A stretch of 64,000 nt of DNA, taken from contig NZ_REGA01000018.1 in the NCBI RefSeq assembly GCF_003841505.1, forward strand, positions 31,677 through 95,676, in the 5' to 3' direction. Each line of letters starts with the position of its first letter. The stretch's first letter is position 1. Shown here one piece after another: positions 18,480 through 26,800 of the stretch. Both the position numbers and the translations under genes were made by a program. This stretch comes from Natrarchaeobius chitinivorans. GTDB lineage: Archaea > Halobacteriota > Halobacteria > Halobacteriales > Natrialbaceae. The notes under the pieces are model-generated. The model was not told where the DNA came from. It worked only from the letters and a program-made list of their open reading frames with translations, and made no database searches.

Positions 18480-18518
18480 GTTCTGTGACTCACGCCAGGG
18501 GCTAATGAGCCCTTCCCT

Positions 18519-19355
18519 TTATCGGCCGAGAACGGCACGGAGGGCGAACCGGAGGTTTTCCTTTCTCTCCATCGCTCTCCGATAAAAGTACGACTTCCAG
18601 CGATCGCCGTAGGGAGCGTACTGCCAGACCTCGTACTCCTCGGCGAGGTCGTACTGGGCGTCTTCGCGTACGCCCATGAGCATCTGAATCTCGAAGTCGG
18701 TCCCGTACTCGTCGTGTAACTCGATGGCGCGTTCGATCATCGCCGGATCGTGACTGCCCACGGCGATGCCGCCGTCGAACTCGGAGAAGGCGTACTCGAG
18801 CAGCCGCTCGTACTCGCGGTTGACCCGATCGGTGTCTTTGTACGCGACGTCCGCGGGTTCGTCGTACGCTCCTTTGACGAACCGGATCTTGCCGGGGACG
18901 TCCGCGAGCCGTTCGACGTCGTCTCGCGTCCGTTTCAGGTTCGCCTGGACGCAGACGCCGACGCCGTGTTCGTACTCGGTCGCGAGTTCCTCGAACGCCT
19001 CGAGCGTCGGATCTGTCGTCGTGTGGTCTTCCATGTCGATCCAGACGAACACGTCGTGATCGGCCGCGGTGGCGACGACGTCGTCGAGTTCCTCGCGGAA
19101 GACGTCGACCCCGAGGTCCAGGCCGAGCTGGGAGGGTTTGACCGAGAGAGACGCCGCGAGGTTCGACGTCGCGATGTCCTCGGCCAACGACCGGTACTCG
19201 GCAGCGTCGGACCGAACGGGCGGTCGACTCTCGTAGTGTTCGCCGAGCAGATTGACGATCGCGTTGACGTCTCGCTGATTCACCCTGTGGACGTGATCAA
19301 GCGCCTCCGCCGGGGACTCCCCCGCGACGAACCGACTCGCGATTGGCGGGATCAT
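18519..19355 (-). CDS. Proline dehydrogenase
   Basis: 278-residue FAD-dependent PRODH barrel that oxidises proline to pyrroline-5-carboxylate. Diagnostic segments are SNLAASLSVKPSQLGL (flavin/barrel strand), FVWIDMEDHTTTDPT, VQANLKRT, RFVKGAYDEP and QMLMGVREDAQ. The C-terminal YAPYGDRWKSYFYRRAMER carries the paired Arg that bind the substrate carboxylate. ATG 19355 is preferred over the upstream start at 19490, which adds unrelated residues and runs to the neighbouring repeat. No P5C dehydrogenase gene is adjacent. Confidence 0.93.
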   Translation of the reverse strand: MIPPIASRFVAGESPAEALDHVHRVNQRDVNAIVNLLGEHYESRPPVRSDAAEYRSLAEDIATSNLAASLSVKPSQLGLDLGVDVFREELDDVVATAADHDVFVWIDMEDHTTTDPTLEAFEELATEYEHGVGVCVQANLKRTRDDVERLADVPGKIRFVKGAYDEPADVAYKDTDRVNREYERLLEYAFSEFDGGIAVGSHDPAMIERAIELHDEYGTDFEIQMLMGVREDAQYDLAEEYEVWQYAPYGDRWKSYFYRRAMERKENLRFALRAVLGR

Positions 19356-19470
19356 ATCGGACGTATCGTCCGCGGAACATAAGTCGTTTCGTCCGTTCTC
19401 ATCGATCTCGGCGTCATCGACCCACGCGGCCGCCCGTCCTCGGGGGTCCGGTCTGCAGATGGCGACCAGT

Positions 19471-19500
19471 CTGATACGGATTGCTGTCACTGTTTACCGG
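19471..19500. repeat. Half copy of the dispersed palindromic element
   Basis: The plus strand reads CTGATACGGATTGCTGTCAC then TGTTTACCGG. This is one arm of the element seen complete at 55834-55917 and 52330-52407. It supplies the TAA stop of the M20 peptidase gene. No partner arm was found here. Confidence 0.75.
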
Positions 19501-20660
19501 GCGTTCTCCTCACGGGATCGGTCGTCCCCTCCGCTCTCCGGCCACGTCTCCGCAACCTGTCGGTACGTTTCCCGACAGCGCTCGAGGACCGAAATCGAGA
19601 CGCTCTCGTCTCTGGTGTGGGCCTCCCCGGGTTCGGAGGGGCCGTATACGAGACACGTCGTTCCGGCCTGTGAGAGCCATCCCGCGTCCGTCGCGTGCGG
19701 TTTCGTGACGAGTTCCGGGTCGCCCGACTGGCACTCGCGGGCGGCCGCGAGCATCCGGCCGGCGAACGCATCGTCCTCACACAGCATCGGTGGCAGATTC
19801 TGATCGACGGTCCACTCGACGTCCGGGATATCCGAGAGAACCCCGAAGTCGATGCGTTCGCCGGGGACCGTTCGCTCGTCGACCGTGAACGAACATCGAT
19901 CGGGGACGACGTTGATCGCCGATCCGCCGTCGATCTCGGTGACGGCGACGCTCCCGGTAAGCGCCTCGCCGGCGACGTCGACCGCGGGGAACTCGAGGGC
20001 CCGAATCCGATCGATCGCATCGGCCGCGCGGTAGATGGCGTTTTCGCCGGCGTCGGGTTCGCTTGCGTGAGACGCGACGCCGTGGGCGGTGACGGTGGTT
20101 CCCCGTCGACCGCGGTGGGCGACGACGACGTCGGTGACTCCGGGTTTCGAGTAGTTCGTCGACCCCTCACCGACGACGGCGTAGTCGGGGACGAACCCCT
20201 CTTCGATGGCGTGGCGTGCACCGACGCCGCCGACCTCCTCGCCGACGAAACTCGCGAAGACGAGGTCACAGCCGTCGGGCGGCGTCGCGTCTCGGAAGGC
20301 GACCATCGCGGCCGCTACGGCACCCTTCATGTCCGCCGCACCGCGGCCGAAGATGCGGCCCTCGCGTTCCTCGACGAGGTACTCGCCCTCGCGTCCCGGG
20401 TCGTCTCGAACCTGCGAGTCGGCCGGCGGGACGACGTCGTGATGGCCGACGAGCGCGAGCGACGGCCGATCAGTCGACCCGTCGCCGTCCTGTCCTGTCG
20501 GCCCCTTTCGTGCGAGGACGTTTCCGACGGCGTCCCGGGTAACGCGAGCCGCGGTTTCCTCGCGGAGCCACGTCTCGATGGCGTCACCCGCGTCAGTCTC
20601 GTCTTCGTGACTCGGAATCGAGACCAGCGTTCGGGTCAACTCGGCGACGCTCGAGGTCAT
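19494..20660 (-). CDS. M20-family metallopeptidase (ArgE/DapE-like deacylase)
   Basis: 388-residue di-zinc amidohydrolase. Ligand motifs in order: GHHDVVPP (His), FGRGAADMKGAVAAAM (bridging Asp), FVGEEVGG (catalytic Glu and Glu ligand), VVGEGS (Asp/Glu ligand) and a C-terminal His in TKPHATDAG. The dimerisation lid lies between about 175 and 285. Members deacylate acetylornithine, succinyl-diaminopimelate or dipeptides, and sequence alone does not choose among them. I picked ATG 20660 (MTSSVAELTRTLVSIPSHED), since the family begins with that helix; ATGs at 20690 and 20726 are possible. The stop codon lies in a repeat arm. Confidence 0.87.
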   Translation of the reverse strand: MTSSVAELTRTLVSIPSHEDETDAGDAIETWLREETAARVTRDAVGNVLARKGPTGQDGDGSTDRPSLALVGHHDVVPPADSQVRDDPGREGEYLVEEREGRIFGRGAADMKGAVAAAMVAFRDATPPDGCDLVFASFVGEEVGGVGARHAIEEGFVPDYAVVGEGSTNYSKPGVTDVVVAHRGRRGTTVTAHGVASHASEPDAGENAIYRAADAIDRIRALEFPAVDVAGEALTGSVAVTEIDGGSAINVVPDRCSFTVDERTVPGERIDFGVLSDIPDVEWTVDQNLPPMLCEDDAFAGRMLAAARECQSGDPELVTKPHATDAGWLSQAGTTCLVYGPSEPGEAHTRDESVSISVLERCRETYRQVAETWPESGGDDRSREENAR

Positions 20661-21232
20661 GGAGGACGGTTCGGTGACCCGCCAGTTCATACTGTCGAAG
20701 ACACGTTCGTGACGGAATCCGTTCACATAGACCTCTTCGATTCCCCGAGTGTTCCCGCGGTCTGGGAAATCGATCTCGCCCTGGAGATGTACCGTGTGAC
20801 GACCAGCGTCGTAGTCACTCTCGAGGACGGGTTTCGGTTACAACGGAGGCCGAAGCAGTCGGGGCCATGTACAGGGGCGGCGTCCGAGTCGGGCAACTCG
20901 AACGTCGACCCGAATACGTTTGTGTCAGAGGCACACGACGACTACCGACGATCTTTGCGAATCGAACCGATCGGCGTGCTCCCGCTTGACCCATCGGGTG
21001 GCAGTTGTCGTGGTGCATCGTAACGTCCACTGTGGGCCTCCCTTACCTTACCGTATGAACGCCGATTCAACGGGTGAACATCCATGGAAAATCGATCACT
21101 GTGTGAAATCCAGAACGTCTTCGAGGCGATCGTCGACTCGCCTCGTCCGAGGGCAGAGCCGCTACTATCGAGCGATCGATGGTCTCGTGCCTCCCAGAAG
21201 TACTAAGAGCCTGTGAACGGGACGAACAGATA
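20661..21232. other. Intergenic stretch, no gene recognised
   Basis: About 570 bp between the divergent M20 peptidase and the FilR1-type regulator. Open frames on both strands are short, basic and unlike haloarchaeal proteins. Promoters for both flanking genes must lie here, but I see no convincing operator repeats. Confidence 0.55.
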
Positions 21233-22039
21233 ATGGGGTACGACAGGGGGAAACAACTGTTCTCTTCGCCACACCGCCTCGCGTTACTTCGCGAGTTACG
21301 GTCCCAGCCTGCGGATACGCAGTCGCTTACTGACGCGCTGTCGATCTCACGAGTGACCGTCCAGCGCCACCTGAACCGGTGTTCCAAACTCGGCTGGATC
21401 CGCAAAGTCGACGGTCGCTACGAACTCACCCCGGTCGGAAAACACGCCTGTGAGGCCGCGACGGCGTTTCTCGACCGCCTCTCGGTGCTTGGGGAGTACG
21501 AAGACATCGTTCACACGCTCGCCGCGGTCGACGACTCGTTCGATCCGCTCTTGCTCGCCGACGCGACGATATCGGTCGCCGAACCCAGCAACCCACACGA
21601 GCCGATCATCCACTACCGGAACACGGTGACGGAAGCGGCCACGGATTCGATTCGGGGCATCCTGCCGGTGTTCAGTGAACTCCTCACCGAAGTCCACCGC
21701 GATCTGTTGAAATCCGAGGTCGAAACCGAACTGGTGGTAACCCAGTCGGTCCTCGAGGCGGCACCACCCGACGCGACGGATATCCCGTCCGACTCGTTCG
21801 GCCTCTACGTCATCGACGAGCCACTCGAGTTCGGTCTGACGCTGTTCGACGAGACCGCGGTCGTCGGGACGTACGACGAAGGGACGTTCGTATCGTGTAT
21901 CGAGAGCACCGATCCGGCGTTTCGCGAGTGGGTCGTAGCCGTCTACGAGGGCTACCGCGAGCGAGCGAGCCGCGTCCCGCTCGAGGTGACCGCCGACCCC
22001 GACTGCGTCGTCCAGTCTGGGTCCGATTCTGCGGAGTGA
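21233..22039 (+). CDS. FilR1-type winged-helix transcriptional regulator
   Basis: 268 residues. The N-terminal HTH (about 10-65) includes SLTDALSISRVTVQRHLNRC followed by a wing, WIRKVDGRYELT. The middle and C-terminal domain resembles the methanogenesis regulator FilR1 middle domain found in many haloarchaeal regulators, with a late strand set (FGLYVIDEPLEFGLTLFDE, VVGTYDEGTFV). ATG 21233 lies right before the HTH; the open frame extends to 21179 without family support. It is divergent from the M20 peptidase across about 570 bp and upstream of the PIN-ATPase. Effector and targets are unknown. Confidence 0.86.
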   Translation: MGYDRGKQLFSSPHRLALLRELRSQPADTQSLTDALSISRVTVQRHLNRCSKLGWIRKVDGRYELTPVGKHACEAATAFLDRLSVLGEYEDIVHTLAAVDDSFDPLLLADATISVAEPSNPHEPIIHYRNTVTEAATDSIRGILPVFSELLTEVHRDLLKSEVETELVVTQSVLEAAPPDATDIPSDSFGLYVIDEPLEFGLTLFDETAVVGTYDEGTFVSCIESTDPAFREWVVAVYEGYRERASRVPLEVTADPDCVVQSGSDSAE

Positions 22040-22191
22040 ATGCGAGTCGGTGACGGCGCGACCAGAGGCGAACGACCGTCGCCACGAACTCCGCCAGCGG
22101 GGACTCGATTTCTCCGACTCGCGTTCGCCTCCTGCCGTCCTCCGACCCCACTCCCGCAGCCTTTTACGCGTACGTGACCAACACGCGGCTA

Positions 22192-24075
22192 ATGAACGTC
22201 GTGCCGGATACGAGCGTGGTCATCGACGGCCGCGTCTCGGAGACGATCGAAGACGGGCAGTTCGAGGGAGCGACGATCTCGATACCGGAAGCAGTCGTCG
22301 CGGAACTCGAAGCGCAGGCTAACGACGGAATCGAAACCGGCTGGGACGGCCTGGAAGAACTGAAGCAACTGGCAACCCTCGCCGACGACGGCCTCGTCGA
22401 CCTCGAGTACGTGGGGGAACGGCCCAGCGCAATCGAGCGCGGGCACGCCTCCGAAGGCGAGATCGACGCCCTCATTCGCGACATCGCAGAAGAGCTCGAG
22501 GCGACCTTTCTGACGAGTGATATCGTTCAGGCCGAGGTGGCGAAAGCGAAGGGACTCGACGTCACGCACGTATCACCCGAAACCCGCGACGTCGGAACGC
22601 TCACCGTCGAGGAGTATTTCGACGAGACGACGATGAGCGTTCACCTGAAGACGGATACGGTCCCGATGGCCAAGCGGGGCGAGCTCGGCGAGATGCGCTA
22701 CGAGGAGATCGCCGACGAACCGCTCGACGAAGCCACGATGGACGAGTACGCCCGCGAAATCGTCGACGGCGCGAAGGAGGCGCCGGGAGGGTTCATCGAA
22801 CTCTCCGAACCTGGCATGAAGATCGTCCAGTTCCGCGAGTACCGGATCGCCATCGGCCGTCCGCCATTCGCCGACGGGATCGAGATCACGGCCGTTCGAC
22901 CGATCGCCCAGACCGACCTCGAGGACTACGACCACGCCGACGAACTCAAAGACCGACTGCTCGAGCGCCAGCGCGGCGTTCTCGTCTCGGGCTCGCCGGG
23001 AGCAGGCAAGTCGACGCTTGCACAGGCGGTCGCGCGCTATCTCAACGGTCACGAGTACGCGGTCAAGACGATGGAGAAACCGCGAGACCTGCAGGTCGGT
23101 CCCGAGATCACCCAGTACACCGAACTCGGCGGTGAGATGGCCAAGACTGCCGACGCGCTATTGATGGTCAGACCGGATTACACCATCTACGACGAGGTTC
23201 GCAAGACCGACGACTTCGAGGTCTTCGCCGACATGCGTCTGGCCGGCGTCGGGATGATCGGCGTCGTCCACGCGACCCGGCCGATCGACGCCCTCCAGCG
23301 GCTCATCGGCCGCGTCGAACTGGGGATGATTCCACAGGTCGTCGACACGGTCGTCTACGTCGACGCCGGGGAGATCGCCAAGGTGTACGACGTCAAGACC
23401 GAGGTCAAAGTTCCAGCCGGGCTCACCGAAGAGGACCTCGCTCGACCGGTGATCCTCGTCACGGACTTCCAGACAGGCGAACCCGAGTACGAGATCTACA
23501 CGTTCAACCGCCAGGTCGTCACCGTTCCCCTCGTCGACGAGGACGGCGGTCCCGGAAGCGATTCGGGCGTCGACCGCATCGCCAAACAGGAGATCGAACG
23601 CGAGATCCGCTCGGTCGCACGAGGCTACGTCGACGTCCAGCTCAAGAGTCAGGACAGAGCCATCGTCTACGTCGAAGAGGACGACATCTCGAGTGTAATC
23701 GGCAAAGGCGGCGGCCGCATCACCGACATCGAAAACCGACTCGGAATCGACATCGACGTTCGGACCCACGACGAGAATCCACACTACGGAGCGAGCGGAG
23801 GCGGCGGTGCCGGCACGAACGGCGGCGGCGGCGGTGGCGGCGGTTCCGGGCAAGCCGGGCAGATGGTCACCCCCGAGATCACCTCGAGACACATCGTCGT
23901 CCCCGTCGACGGCAACCACGGTGAAACCGTCGAGATCCAGGCCGGCGGCGAGTACCTCTTTACCGCGACGGTGAGCCGCGGCGGCGAGATTCAGGTTTCC
24001 CGCGGCAGTGCGATCGCAGACGAACTCGAGGCTGCGATCGATCGGACGGAGCCGATCACGGTCGTCCCCTCGTAG
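22192..24075 (+). CDS. PIN domain - PilT-like ATPase - KH domain protein
   Basis: 627 residues. An N-terminal PIN nuclease fold (VPDTSVVIDGRVSE, EAVVAEL, FLTSDI, about 1-130) is followed by a PilT/VirB11-type ATPase with Walker A GSPGAGKSTLAQA near residue 262 and a Walker B-like IYDEVRK. A type-I KH motif (VIGKGGGRI) lies near residue 507. A Gly-rich linker near 540-555 leads to a small C-terminal domain ending ITVVPS. This architecture is conserved in archaea, and a role in RNA handling is inferred from PIN plus KH. ATG 22192 is preferred to GTG 22174. The 3' 90 bp are duplicated downstream. Confidence 0.9.
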   Translation: MNVVPDTSVVIDGRVSETIEDGQFEGATISIPEAVVAELEAQANDGIETGWDGLEELKQLATLADDGLVDLEYVGERPSAIERGHASEGEIDALIRDIAEELEATFLTSDIVQAEVAKAKGLDVTHVSPETRDVGTLTVEEYFDETTMSVHLKTDTVPMAKRGELGEMRYEEIADEPLDEATMDEYAREIVDGAKEAPGGFIELSEPGMKIVQFREYRIAIGRPPFADGIEITAVRPIAQTDLEDYDHADELKDRLLERQRGVLVSGSPGAGKSTLAQAVARYLNGHEYAVKTMEKPRDLQVGPEITQYTELGGEMAKTADALLMVRPDYTIYDEVRKTDDFEVFADMRLAGVGMIGVVHATRPIDALQRLIGRVELGMIPQVVDTVVYVDAGEIAKVYDVKTEVKVPAGLTEEDLARPVILVTDFQTGEPEYEIYTFNRQVVTVPLVDEDGGPGSDSGVDRIAKQEIEREIRSVARGYVDVQLKSQDRAIVYVEEDDISSVIGKGGGRITDIENRLGIDIDVRTHDENPHYGASGGGGAGTNGGGGGGGGSGQAGQMVTPEITSRHIVVPVDGNHGETVEIQAGGEYLFTATVSRGGEIQVSRGSAIADELEAAIDRTEPITVVPS

Positions 24076-24287
24076 AATATCTACCGCGAGCGAACAACGT
24101 GAGCGAGCGGCGCTTTTTTGGTGCAGATTTTTTATCGGGGTTCGAGCGCGCCAGCGGCGCGCGAGGACCCTGGCAAAAAAGGTGCGTGCGTGAGATCCAG
24201 GTTTCCCGCGGCAGTGCGATCGCAGACGAACTCGAGGCTGCGATCGATCGGACCGAGCCGATCACGGTCGTCCCCTCGTAGAGTATC
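23986..24287 (+). repeat. 96-bp direct duplication of the gene 3' end (23986-24081 and 24192-24287)
   Basis: The last 90 bp of the PIN-ATPase gene, including its stop codon, plus 6 bp beyond recur 206 bp downstream with 3 mismatches. Two mismatches are synonymous third-position changes (Ile ATT/ATC and Thr ACG/ACC) and one is just after the stop. Both copies encode the same 29-residue tail. Between them lies a 110-bp T-tract-rich module. Confidence 0.95.
24082..24191. terminator. Bidirectional terminator-like insert between the two 3'-end copies
   Basis: On the plus strand there are T6 tracts at 24114-24119 and 24128-24133, suited to ending the PIN-ATPase transcript. A stem GCGCGCC/GGCGCGC with loop AGC spans 24146-24162, and A6 at 24175-24180 is a T6 tract for the convergent minus-strand gene. 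The ACCGCGAGCGAAC...GTGAGCGAGCGGCGC segment resembles an intergenic motif that is common in haloarchaeal genomes. Confidence 0.65.
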
Positions 24288-24312
24288 CAACCGCCGGTAG
24301 AATCGGGCGACC

Positions 24313-24726
24313 TCAGCGGCCGTCGTCGTCCCGGTACAGCTCCGGATTGCGCCACCAGAACAGTCCCCACGCGAGGACGAATCCCGAAATCATTGCGACG
24401 ATGTCCTGGACGATCTGAGAGAAACCGAAGTCGCTGATCGCGACGATCGCGAGCGACGACGCAGTGACCGCGCCGACGAGGACGAAAACGACGTCACCGA
24501 CGATTCGCTCCCACCTGTATTCCCAGTACCCCTGGCGGTCGTCGTCGTACCAGACCCCGACGTAGATCAACACGAGCGACATCCCTGCGATGACCGTCAC
24601 GACGCGATACTCCTCGGAGAGGCCGGCCGGCTCGAAGACGATAACGTTGATCGCGTTCGCGAGTATCGTCATCCCGAACAGCCCGACCAGCAGCCATCCC
24701 CACCGCGGCAACCGCTCTTTGTCCAT
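24313..24726 (-). CDS. Four-TM haloarchaeal membrane protein
   Basis: 137 residues with hydrophobic segments near 10-32, 42-59, 76-96 and 105-125, and a conserved-looking aromatic loop (VWYDDDRQGYWEYRWER). The start codon follows a basic MDKERLPRW leader. No enzymatic or transport signature is visible, and I do not recognise the family. It is convergent with the PIN-ATPase and downstream, on the same strand, of the small HTH gene. Confidence 0.75.
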   Translation of the reverse strand: MDKERLPRWGWLLVGLFGMTILANAINVIVFEPAGLSEEYRVVTVIAGMSLVLIYVGVWYDDDRQGYWEYRWERIVGDVVFVLVGAVTASSLAIVAISDFGFSQIVQDIVAMISGFVLAWGLFWWRNPELYRDDDGR

Positions 24727-24852
24727 GCGTGTGGACGGTCACCGTGACAAAATAACCCTACCGTTCTGCGACATTACGTGTCAGTGTCCGAGAGAATCGC
24801 AGACAGCCATCGATTCGGATTCGTTACTCGCCAGCCGGAGGACAAGTCGACC

Positions 24853-25143
24853 TCACTCCGCACAGCAGGCGTCTTTCGGACGCTCTTCGGCCCCGTTTCC
24901 GTCCGCGACGACCGGTTCCTCGAGCCGGTAGAGGCTCTGGCGAGCGTCCGCAAAGTAGATGTCCTCGTCTACCATTCCGATCTCCTCGAGGCGTTCGAGG
25001 GCGTAACGGACGGTTCGAGCAGATAACATCGATTCCTCGACGATCTGCTTTTGAGTCAGCGGTCCGTCGTACTCGAGAACCTTGAAAACGAGTTTCGCGC
25101 TCGGTGGCAAATCTTCGATTTCCTCCCCGTCGTTCTCTCCCAT
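24853..25143 (-). CDS. Small MarR/TrmB-like winged-helix regulator
   Basis: 96 residues, almost all one winged helix: LPPSAKLVFKVLEYDGPLTQ, then KQIVEESMLSARTVRYALER and a wing ending LYRLEE. The tail GAEERPKDACCAE ends in a Cys pair, which might bind metal or respond to redox state; this is conjecture. ATG 25143 is chosen because an upstream start (25197) adds a non-homologous leader. It sits downstream of the surface-protein cluster on the same strand, separated by a palindromic element. Confidence 0.82.
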   Translation of the reverse strand: MGENDGEEIEDLPPSAKLVFKVLEYDGPLTQKQIVEESMLSARTVRYALERLEEIGMVDEDIYFADARQSLYRLEEPVVADGNGAEERPKDACCAE

Positions 25144-25400
25144 ACTACGATTCGAAATCCCCCAGCAGTATAAAAGTTGAGCCTTACCCGTCGACACGAT
25201 CAGTCAATTATTGTGAGTTACTAGTAGGGTAAATTACCTCGAGAGACCGTGAGCGTCGCGCATTCGAATGATTGACCGGTCAGTCAGGATTGCGAACCAC
25301 GAGACGTGATCTTCGGGTAATTGTACGGACCGCTGTCACTGTTTTCGAGGACCCACACTCGTTACGGAATCACCAGAAACGACCGCTCGCAGTCGGTTTC
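25144..25400. other. Intergenic stretch with an extra half-element
   Basis: Part of the 338-bp gap between the HTH gene and the DUF5305-like gene. It contains GTACGGACCGCTGTCACTG at 25323-25341, which matches one arm of the dispersed palindromic element (compare 55834-55917), and an imperfect TGACCGGTCAGTCA palindrome near 25271-25286. No gene seen. Confidence 0.6.
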
Positions 25401-25482
25401 ATACGGATTACTGTACCGATGTATCGGCGTACCCGCCGCCCGGGTCGCGGGTGCGCCGGTACTGATTTACAGTAAACCGTAT
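25401..25482. repeat. Dispersed palindromic element, copy A
   Basis: Two 36-bp arms (25401-25436 and 25447-25482) are inverted with about 28 of 36 positions matching around a 10-bp loop. Conserved parts are TACGGATTACTGTA in the left arm and TACAGTAAACCGTAT in the right arm. The element ends at the stop codon of the minus-strand DUF5305-like gene. It is about 85% identical to copy B at 46060-46141. Confidence 0.85.
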
Positions 25483-26666
25483 CAGACCTGGTCCCACACG
25501 TCTTCGTCGTCGAAGTCGGGTTCGCCCTCCTCGTCGAAGCCGTCGGGTTCGTCGAACTCCGAGATTTCGTTCGACGGCGACACCTGACCCGGCGTGGTAG
25601 CGGTTTCTCCCTCTGCGAGATTCATCGCCGGCCAGGTCGTCTGTTCCCAGAGGCCGCGTTCGCTGTAGTAGTAGACGACGTCGCCGTTGACGACGGCGAA
25701 CAGTCCGCGCTGGCGGTCGTGGACGACCCGTTCGTTCGCGTCGATCGCGACGTCGACGACGTCCTCCAGCGTGTCGAGTGCGATGTGGTGATCGCCGATC
25801 CACATCGGGATCGATCCCCGGGATATCCACTCGGCGTACCGCCGCTCGTGGACCGACCGTCTGGCGGATTCGACGTCCGTCGGCGCCCGTCGGAAGATGA
25901 GAACGCCACCGGCGAGCGACAGCGTTCCGACCAGCGAGAGCACGGCGATGAGCGCCGGACTCCGCGGCTCCGAGATTTCTTGGGTGCCGACGGTGTGGGA
26001 GTGTGGTGGCTCGCTCGAGTCCGAAAGCGGCTCTTCGAGCCAGTAGGCCTCTTCGGTCAACTGCAGCGTCGTCGAGTCCGTGTGGGTTCCGGTGTGAGTT
26101 CCGGTGTCGTACTCCACCTCGAGGATCATGCGGAGTCCGATCGATCCGACGTTTCCGACCTCCTCTTCGAGATAGCGCTGGCGCTCGAGGTAGGATTCGA
26201 CATCGATGGTCGTCGAAGACCGCGCGACGCCGTCTTCGGTGGTCGCTGTCGTGTTTATCTCTTCGTGCGTTTCGGTCCAGAACGTATCGTCGCCGCGGCT
26301 CGCCTCGAACTGCAGCGTCAATCGGTGCGTGACTTCCCCACCGTCGATCGGGGTTCTGGCGGTTTCGTTCGTCAGTTTCGTCTCCGGTTCGACGACGAGT
26401 TCCGGCGACGCGTCCAGAACGTAGACGGGACTGTCGGAGAGCTGTTCGTCCGCTTCCCACAGACTGCTCCCGTCGACGACCGTCGCGCTCGTCCGCACTT
26501 CAGAGGCGGCCGATTCCTCCGCAGTCTGTGTGACAGTGGCAGTCTCCGGACTGGCCACGGCCCATCCCGTAACGATGAGGGCGAGAATGCCGATGACGAC
26601 CAGTGCGATTGCCACCGAACGGCCGTGGTTGGCAAGCACCAGCTCGAGTCGCGGATTGTCGATCAC
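25482..26666 (-). CDS. DUF5305-like membrane protein of the surface-protein cluster
   Basis: 394 residues. One N-terminal TM helix (about 17-40) precedes an extracytoplasmic beta-rich region of about 200 residues (THRLTLQFEASRGDD, GLRMILEVEYDTGTH). A second TM (about 240-262) is followed by a cytoplasmic domain with WIGDHHIALDTLEDVVDVAI and an acidic tail. Proteins of this layout are called DUF5305 in haloarchaea and commonly accompany SipW-like signal peptidases and DUF1102 proteins, as here. It is last in the run of four minus-strand genes; the stop codon is supplied by a palindromic element. Confidence 0.8.
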   Translation of the reverse strand: MIDNPRLELVLANHGRSVAIALVVIGILALIVTGWAVASPETATVTQTAEESAASEVRTSATVVDGSSLWEADEQLSDSPVYVLDASPELVVEPETKLTNETARTPIDGGEVTHRLTLQFEASRGDDTFWTETHEEINTTATTEDGVARSSTTIDVESYLERQRYLEEEVGNVGSIGLRMILEVEYDTGTHTGTHTDSTTLQLTEEAYWLEEPLSDSSEPPHSHTVGTQEISEPRSPALIAVLSLVGTLSLAGGVLIFRRAPTDVESARRSVHERRYAEWISRGSIPMWIGDHHIALDTLEDVVDVAIDANERVVHDRQRGLFAVVNGDVVYYYSERGLWEQTTWPAMNLAEGETATTPGQVSPSNEISEFDEPDGFDEEGEPDFDDEDVWDQV

Positions 26667-26800
26667 TCGTGTTCCCCCACGTCAGCCGACTCGGCGGTCC
26701 CCCGTGAGCGATCCATTACAGAGGAGACAGGTCGGCAGATCAACGTATAAATCGAATCAGGGATGCCATCATTATAACGGTAGTGGTTCGAAGACACGTC

